This document shows, one piece after another, positions 37,642 through 44,100 of a stretch of DNA of 64,000 bases. Both the position numbers and the translations under genes were made by a program. The DNA is taken from the NCBI RefSeq assembly GCF_010501105.1, contig NZ_QVMQ01000008.1, positions 42,616 to 106,615 on the forward strand, given 5' to 3'. How positions within the stretch are numbered: position 1 is the stretch's first letter; each line of letters begins with the position of its first letter. The notes below the pieces were generated by a model. The model saw only the letters and a list, made by a program, of their open reading frames with translations, made no database searches and was not told the origin of the DNA. This DNA is from Dysgonomonas sp. 511. Its GTDB lineage: Bacteria > Bacteroidota > Bacteroidia > Bacteroidales > Dysgonomonadaceae.

Positions 37642-37672
37642 CAAAGTTATTTTATTTTTCTGTAAACACAAA
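37642..37672 (-). promoter_or_regulatory. leu operon promoter
   Basis: Minus strand: TTTG (37672-37669), exactly 19 bases, TAACTTTG (37649-37642). Both boxes fit the Bacteroidota consensus TTTG-N19-TAnnTTTG. The start site would be near 37635, giving a leader RNA of about 190 nt that holds the leader peptide and attenuator. Confidence 0.88.
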
Positions 37673-37763
37673 TAAAAAGTTTATTTTTTTCCTGTTTCGT
37701 GACAAAATTGTTCTTTGTTTGCATTTTATGCAATTAAGTAACAAATTCTTCATGTTGTTTTGC

Positions 37764-37771
37764 TATCTTTG
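37764..37771 (+). promoter_or_regulatory. possible retron promoter -7 box
   Basis: TATCTTTG matches TAnnTTTG on the plus strand about 125 bp before the retron a1 repeat. No good -33 box is present 19-21 bp upstream, so support is partial. It would place two divergent promoters in the 628-bp gap between leuA and the reverse transcriptase gene. Confidence 0.45.
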
Positions 37772-37895
37772 GTGGTAGTTTGCTACTAAAAAGGTAACGA
37801 TCCGGCAGCAGGAGTTCTGCCCAAAAGCGTGCTTTTAGCTAAAACAGTTAAACACAGGCTGACACTAACACACAATAATAACTCTTTGATATACT

Positions 37896-38051
37896 GAGGA
37901 TGGGTATAAAGATTTAGCAAGAAAGGGGTGCATTCGCCCCGCAAAATCATGTATTTTCCGAGATTTAGATAAATGCCTAAAGCTAATATTCTAAATCCTC
38001 CGGAATTTATTCATGCTTTAGGCATTTATCTAAAAGTAAACTCCCATCCTC
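37896..38051 (+). ncRNA. retron msr-msd non-coding RNA
   Basis: All parts of a retron RNA are readable. Inverted repeats a1 GAGGATGGG (37896-37904) and a2 CCCATCCTC (38043-38051) enclose it. The branching guanosine motif TTAGC is at 37914-37918 (branch G probably 37917), as in known retrons. An msr hairpin GGGGTG-CATT-CGCCCC is at 37925-37940. The msd has a perfect 20-bp stem, TTTAGATAAATGCCTAAAGC (37964-37983) with its complement (38015-38034), and a 31-base loop with a weak inner stem. The RNA ends 21 bp before the reverse transcriptase ATG, the canonical order. Exact msr/msd boundary and cDNA length are not determined. Confidence 0.88.
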
Positions 38052-38072
38052 TGTTTTATAAACGAATGTACG

Positions 38073-39155
38073 ATGGACATACTTATATATTTTGCAATAG
38101 CAATAATTATAATCTGGGCTATATTCAAACTACTCAACTATGATAACAGCGCAGAAAAAGACAAAACCAGGATCAACAACAAACCCCAATCGCCGGGATT
38201 GTGGCAACGGATAACGGCCCCGCACGTTCCGTACGATAATCAATCGCTATCGTGGTGCAGCAAATTGTTGGCTGTAGACGTAGTAGAACTTAAAAAGATA
38301 CTGGCATACAGAGACATTCACTATAAAAGCTTCCGTATAGGGAAACGCAGCGGGGGCTATCGTACCATTTCGGCGCCTAACGAGCAGTTGCTCAATATAC
38401 AAAAGACGATATACAACCGTATATTGCTGCCTGTCGGACTACACCCCGCTGCCACAGGCTTCCGCAAGGATACCTCTATAAAGGACAATGCAAAACCACA
38501 TCTGGGTAAGAGGCTGGTGCTCAAGATGGATATTGTCGATTTTTTCGGTTCGATACACGAATATCGCGTCAGGAAAATATTTCAGGCAATAGGCTATCCG
38601 GTCAATGTATCGGATGTGCTGGCTGCTTTATGCTGCCTTCGCCAACGATTGCCACAAGGCGCACCTACAAGCCCCGCACTGAGTAATATTGCGGCTCTCG
38701 AAATGGATAAGAAACTGGCTGCTTTGGCTACAAAGTACAACCTGACATATAGCCGTTATGCCGATGATATGACTTTTTCGGGCGATGAGTTTGAAAAAGA
38801 CAAACTGATAAAGATAGTGACCAAAGCCGTACAATCCGAAAACTTTGCCGTCAAGAGATCTAAAACCCGCTATATGGGTGAGAAACAGAGAAAGATAGTA
38901 ACAGGTATTTCTATCAGTTCGGGCGAGAAGATGACCATTCCCAAGTCTAAGAAGCGGCAGGTGCGCCAACAAGTACATTACATACTTACCCGCGGACTGG
39001 ATGCTCACCAACGACATATTGGCAACAACGATCCGGCATACCTGAAAAGATTGGTGGGATATCTTAATTTCTGGCTGTCGGTAGAACCTGAGAACAGGTA
39101 TGTAAGGAATTCGATAAAAGCCTTGGCTAAAATAAAGACCGTGGGAATAGTATAA
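38073..39155 (+). CDS. retron reverse transcriptase with N-terminal membrane helix
   Basis: 360 residues. Residues 3-20 form a strongly hydrophobic helix (LIYFAIAIIIIWAIFKLL), not a normal part of retron RTs. The RT fold follows: region X NAKPH (139-143, the NAxxH retron signature), catalytic DIVDFF (153-158), QGAPTSP (195-201), YADD (229-232), and region Y VTG (276-278), which recognises msr RNA. There is no maturase or endonuclease domain, so a group II intron is excluded. It would reverse transcribe the adjacent msd into a branched RNA-DNA. Retrons are anti-phage systems and usually pair with an effector; no effector gene follows here, as the next gene is opposite in strand and unrelated. 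Confidence 0.92.
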   Translation: MDILIYFAIAIIIIWAIFKLLNYDNSAEKDKTRINNKPQSPGLWQRITAPHVPYDNQSLSWCSKLLAVDVVELKKILAYRDIHYKSFRIGKRSGGYRTISAPNEQLLNIQKTIYNRILLPVGLHPAATGFRKDTSIKDNAKPHLGKRLVLKMDIVDFFGSIHEYRVRKIFQAIGYPVNVSDVLAALCCLRQRLPQGAPTSPALSNIAALEMDKKLAALATKYNLTYSRYADDMTFSGDEFEKDKLIKIVTKAVQSENFAVKRSKTRYMGEKQRKIVTGISISSGEKMTIPKSKKRQVRQQVHYILTRGLDAHQRHIGNNDPAYLKRLVGYLNFWLSVEPENRYVRNSIKALAKIKTVGIV

Positions 39156-39158
39156 AAA

Positions 39159-39193
39159 GTAAAAAGGCCTCGATATCGCATCGAAGACCTCCT
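39159..39193 (+). terminator. weak hairpin after the reverse transcriptase
   Basis: AGGCCTCGAT and ATCGAAGACCT form an imperfect stem just past the stop codon of the RT gene. There is no T tract. It may be an end signal for the retron transcript. Confidence 0.4.
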
Positions 39194-39282
39194 TAAACCC
39201 TAACACAAACTTAACAAACTATACACCTTAAACATTAGACGTTGTATAAATGTTCAGATAAATATGCGAAATTTTGTTAAAT

Positions 39283-39903
39283 CTAACCTTTCGGCTGCAT
39301 TTTATCCGATTTAAATGATACAAGTATATGTTTAAATCCCATAGCCTGTAAAATAGGAGTAAGGAGATTGGTTGCATTTTCGCGGCTTTTGCTTTCTATA
39401 TCCAGACGATAAGCCTGTTCTCTCAATTTGATTTCGGCATGGCGGTAAGCTTCGTCCACTATTTTGGCAGTCTCCCACAACCCGTATTCCATATTGTAGA
39501 TGCGCGAATTTTTATGGTCGATGCTTACATGGCACACCTGCGGGGCAGGCAGCATCAAGCGGAGCGAGTCGCCCGAAACATAGATATCCTTTTCGCTGAG
39601 GAGGGAAAGGTCGATACACCCGGTAACCTCTCCCGATATTACCAGCATAGTTTTGGCATTGGGTAGCCACTGGCGTATCTTCTTGTATTCTACAATATCC
39701 TGTAGGTTGTATTTTACCACTTCAAGGTTTCCTATATCGGTTATCGTCTCTATTATCATATTGTGGGATACTTCGACTCGCGGTTCATCCTTTTTATTGC
39801 TTCCTCGTAGCAGAAACATAAATAATGCCCCTATAGCTATTCCCAACAGGAGAACCAATATGGAAGTCTTTTGCGAAGTTGCGAAGATATTTTTTCCCGT
39901 CAT
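39283..39903 (-). CDS. DUF4230 domain protein, membrane anchored
   Basis: 206 residues: one N-terminal helix (about 14-32, ILVLLLGIAIGALFMFLL) and a periplasmic domain with DIVEYKKIRQWLPNAKTMLVISGEVTGCIDLSLLSEKDIYVSGDSLRLMLPAPQVCHVSIDHKNSRIYNM, the pattern of DUF4230. The family is widespread in Bacteroidota and has no settled function. It converges on the retron RT gene and is probably an ordinary chromosomal gene that marks the island edge rather than a retron effector. Confidence 0.85.
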   Translation of the reverse strand: MTGKNIFATSQKTSILVLLLGIAIGALFMFLLRGSNKKDEPRVEVSHNMIIETITDIGNLEVVKYNLQDIVEYKKIRQWLPNAKTMLVISGEVTGCIDLSLLSEKDIYVSGDSLRLMLPAPQVCHVSIDHKNSRIYNMEYGLWETAKIVDEAYRHAEIKLREQAYRLDIESKSRENATNLLTPILQAMGFKHILVSFKSDKMQPKG

Positions 39904-40263
39904 TATCTTTTTTAAATGATTTTATAGTAAGGTAAAGGTACAAAATAGCATAGAGGATGGCAAAAACTGTAAGTTAAAGAAATATTACAGTTACTAAATA
40001 TCCTATACAAATAAGCATCTGTGCCCTTCGCCGGATTTAATTGCCGGCTAAAACACAAATGCTTAATTTGAGATAAGATGAACTTATAAAACGCAATTGC
40101 GGGCTTGAGGTCGCAACTGTCTTTATTTTTTTTACTGCCAATGGTAAGGCTTTTTACAGATATTTTGTATCCTTTACCATTCAGCTTTACCTTTGCTTCG
40201 GATATAGTCTACGAAAGGGCTTTAATTCATCTGAACAAAGAACTAATCGTATCCCTCTCTCCT
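39904..40263. other. 360-bp intergenic region with palindromes
   Basis: No gene is supported. A hairpin AACTGTAA/TTACAGTT is at 39965-39992. A longer nested palindrome is at 40008-40070: CAAATAAGCATCTGTG with CACAAATGCTTAATTTG, enclosing GCCGG/CCGGC. A third imperfect stem AATGGTAAGG/CCTTTACCATT is near 40139-40182. Confidence 0.55.
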
Positions 40264-40998
40264 TCAACGAGAAGACGCTGCATAACCGTTCGAAGAGGTC
40301 GATGTTGCCGTATGGTCTGCTATATTATACGAATATCCGTCTTTATCGTCGGCAATGAAGTAGTTGCCATTGTCCCAGAATTTAACACGGTGGACATCTA
40401 AAGATGTATTCCTCAACGCATTTTTCAACGATTGAGGTACAATTCCCCTGTATTTATATCCGTTACGGTAAGTTAATACAATGCCTTTCTGCGACATATG
40501 TGCATAAAGCAATGCTCCATGCTCCTTAACGCCTTCATTCATAAAGTCGAGAAGTTGGCGGCTCGAAGCCGATACTTTGTTGTCGGTAATTACCATCCAG
40601 TCTCCGGCATCGTTGAATGTTACCGAAAGAAGCTCTTCGCCTGCAGTGTTAAGCTCTTTGAGACGGGTGGTTAAGTCGGTAGGTAGGTTACTGCTGTTGT
40701 AGCCGTTTACCCCCCAAAGGATGAGCCACTTTCCACCTTCCGATAGGCGGACATCTTTGATTTTTTTGTCTTCGTTGTTAAGATTTGTAATTTTCTCTCT
40801 CAAGTCGGACGGAATATCTTTTGTACAGCAATAACCATTGTTGCCATAGATAGCTACAGCTCCGTATTTGTCGGACATAGCAACATTTTTACACTGTCCC
40901 CACTTCTGTATCGAATTTCTGATATGGGAACGATCTTGGGCATTTAGGGCATTAAACAGTACAAGAAAACCCGCTAAGACAATTAATTTTCTTTTCAT
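40264..40998 (-). CDS. secreted repeat protein, unknown
   Basis: Start placed at the ATG at 40998, which yields a clean signal peptide (MKRKLIVLAGFLVLFNALNAQ). The 245-residue product then shows about four repeats of 50-55 residues with the pattern of a variable strand, G-W/N, NGY, IPxxL and a helix: YGAVAIYGNNGYCCTKDIPSDL, GKWLILWGVNGYNSSNLPTDL, GDWMVITDNKVSASSRQLL, KGIVLTYRNGYKYRGIVPQSL, GNYFIADDKDGYSYNI. This suggests a solenoid or propeller-like fold. It is a monocistronic gene on the edge of the defence-like region. No family is recognised. Confidence 0.7.
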   Translation of the reverse strand: MKRKLIVLAGFLVLFNALNAQDRSHIRNSIQKWGQCKNVAMSDKYGAVAIYGNNGYCCTKDIPSDLREKITNLNNEDKKIKDVRLSEGGKWLILWGVNGYNSSNLPTDLTTRLKELNTAGEELLSVTFNDAGDWMVITDNKVSASSRQLLDFMNEGVKEHGALLYAHMSQKGIVLTYRNGYKYRGIVPQSLKNALRNTSLDVHRVKFWDNGNYFIADDKDGYSYNIADHTATSTSSNGYAASSR

Positions 40999-41168
40999 TT
41001 TGTGCTGTGTATTAGAAGTTTTACTCACATAACAAGGAACATAAACCAAATAGCGTTGCCTTACATTCCTTCTTCCCAATAGTAATTTTACGGGGTAAAA
41101 ATAATATGGATTATTTTCTTATTTGAATATTTTATGTTAAAAAATCAAGTCTATAGCCTAGACAGACT

Positions 41169-44100
41169 CTAACAAATCACAGCGCGCAGGTTTTCTACCC
41201 GTATATATCCCTTACGTTCAGCTTCTTTAAGTCCCCGTTGCATAGCAGCCTCAACATTAGTCCCACTGCGGGCAAAACCGAACAGTTGAGCACAAAGCCG
41301 TTGAAGATCAGATACAGGCAAACTGATCTCATCTCTTAAAATAGACCTCATCGCATTTGCAATTTCCTCCGGTGGAAGGTCTACAGCATCGCGCGAAGCT
41401 CCCGGGCGAAACGAATCGTAGGCGTCGCATTGTTCCTTATCATTCCATATATATATAAGTCCTTCGTGCTTAGTCTTGTAGTGAGGTACCAAACTGAACA
41501 GCATTTCGAAATTGGCATCGAGACGCTGCCCCAACCGCGATATCCCCCATGCAGCCAATATCTGGCGGCACACACGCAGACGGCTTACGGGCGCTTCTAC
41601 CTGTATCACTTCTTTCATCTGCGAAAGTATGATCCTCCGGCTTTCAGGCGACAGAAACGTTTCGGTACTGTTGTCGGAAACTATGGTTTGCAGTTCGGCG
41701 GATATATACTTTTCACTACTGTCACCCCCCACCCTACTATCAACTACCTGTTGCTGAACACTTTTCAGCACTTGAGACACGGCTTCTATTTCGGGTTCTT
41801 CTTCCGGTAGTTCTTCAATATAAAGTTCTTCTTGCGGCTTATTCGTTATAGCTTCCTTTATCTGGGAGATAACATCGTCACTGTTTTCCCACCAATCCAT
41901 TGTCCATATCCGGCAAATGTTCCAACCCAGTAGTTTCAATACACCGTTTTGCACAATCTCCCTGTCGCGGGCTGTCTTAGTCCGTTTATAGTTCTTTCCG
42001 TCGCATAATATGCCCAATATGTATTTCGACGGGTTTTCCGGGTCTACGATACCTATATCTATCTTGTAACCCGAACATCCTATATTGGTATGCACCGTAA
42101 AGCCTTCTTCGCGCAGTCTGCCGGCTATCACATTTTCGATAGCCATCGCCGGTTGTTCTTCTGCTTGTCCGGCAACAACGATACGTTCGCCCCTTTCGGC
42201 ATATTCGAGGAAACGCTTCAAGCCTACCACCCCGACAGCCGATGTGCGAGCCAGGTCTATCTGTTCCGACCGCAATGTGCTGAAAATTATCATCTCGTAG
42301 CGCGCGCGCGAAACTGCCACATTCAAACGGCGTTCACCACCCAGGCGATTGAGCGGGCCGAAGTTCATACTCACACGCCCCGAAGCATCGGGCCCGTAAC
42401 CCACCGAAAACAGGATAACATCGCGCTCGTCTCCCTGCACATTTTCAAGGTTCTTTATAAACAGAGGCTCTTCGCATTCGAGCGCCAGTGTTTCCAGTTC
42501 GGGGTGGAATATAAACAGGTCGGACAGCAGGTCTTCTATCAACGATTGCTGTACGGCACTGAACGTTACAACCCCTATGCTCTTCTTCCTTAGCTTGCGA
42601 TCCCTCAGGCGGCGTTCTATTTCATTTATCACGGCTTGCGCCTCAGTCTTATTTTGCCTCGATTTGCCCTTATCGTAAAAACCTTCGATATGCACCATTT
42701 TCACTTTCGATTCTATATTATCGGGCGAAGGGAAGGTAAGCAGTTTATTATCGTAATACTCTGAATTGCTGAATGCTATAAGGCTTTCGTGCTTACTGCG
42801 ATAGTGCCACAACAGATGCTTCGATGGAATGGAAAGGGCTAGACAATCGTCAAGGATGCTTTCAAGGTCTTCCATTTCGATATTGTCTTCGTCTACAGTA
42901 TTCACCGAGAAAAAGTTGGTCGGCGGCATCTGCTTAGGGTCGCCCACGATGACAACATTGTTGCCACGGGCAATAGCTCCTACAGCCTCGTAGGTAGGCA
43001 TTTGCGAAGCCTCATCGAACACTATCAGGTCGAACTTGTCGGCATCGGCATCTATATACTGTGCCACCGAAATAGGGCTCATCAGCATACATGGGCACAT
43101 ACGCGACAAAAGGGTCGGTATCTGGTCGAATAGTTTGCGGATGGATATACCCCTCGCATTGTTCCTTATGTTGCGCTGTAGAATACCCACTTCGGAGTTT
43201 TGCGCAGCTTCGCGTGTAAACGATGGTATATTGGCTGCCAGACGGGCAAACAGTTCCTTTTTGGTAAGTTCGGAAAAATCAGCCATCAGGCGTTTATACT
43301 TCTCTATCACCTCGTTGAACATCTTTCCTTTGAACAGTTCAAGCTGAGGCTCTTGTGATATAATGTAAAGGATGGCAGCATGGCTCACAGCCTTTTCAAA
43401 CACCGCTTCTATACTCGTTGACGGTATATTATCTTCTTTATATCTGGATGCTACAAATCCTAATCCTATTTCTTCTACCTGCCTGCGCGCCACCAACCAT
43501 TGATACCAGTCTTTGAGCATATCCCAATTGCTGAGCCAAAGATTGAGGCGGGTCAAAGCCAATGCAATCCAATCGGCTGAGTTGCTATACAGCATATCTT
43601 TCGATATACCAAGTGTTTGCACCAATATGTTTACCGCCGTTTCGAGCTGAGACAGCAGGCTGTTGATTTCGGCAAGCGGATTTCCGTATATGCTCCTGAA
43701 CGGCTCTATTCCTTCCGACAACTGGCGGGCAAAGGCTTTCTTTATACGCGAAGAATCGGATATATCGTTTGCATATTTCATTATCAGCGAATTGATAACA
43801 GCCGTTTCGTCCATTATCTGTTCCATCACCGCCCAGTCTTCTGCTCCGCGCCTGCCATAGCGTCCGAACAAGGATGGCAGGTTGGCGGCAAACTGAGCCA
43901 CGTATTTTTCCTCTTCCTGATATTTTATAATATCATTTAATATGCTTCTTACATTATCCGTCTCTACAGGAGAAACAGCATATAGTTTCAACATTTTCTT
44001 TATTTTCCGCTGACCGAGCAATCGTGGCAGGAACCATTTGTCGCTTGCCTGATTCCACGACAGTAATGCCTGACGGGCATCCATGGCAAGGATATCTGCA

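Noticed and set aside
38073..39155. Group II intron or diversity-generating RT
   Set aside because: No maturase X or HNH domain, no intron RNA, no template/variable repeats; NAxxH and VTG motifs with msr-msd upstream identify a retron.
39283..39903. DUF4230 protein as the retron effector
   Set aside because: It is on the opposite strand, convergent with the RT, and belongs to a family widespread in Bacteroidota without retrons.
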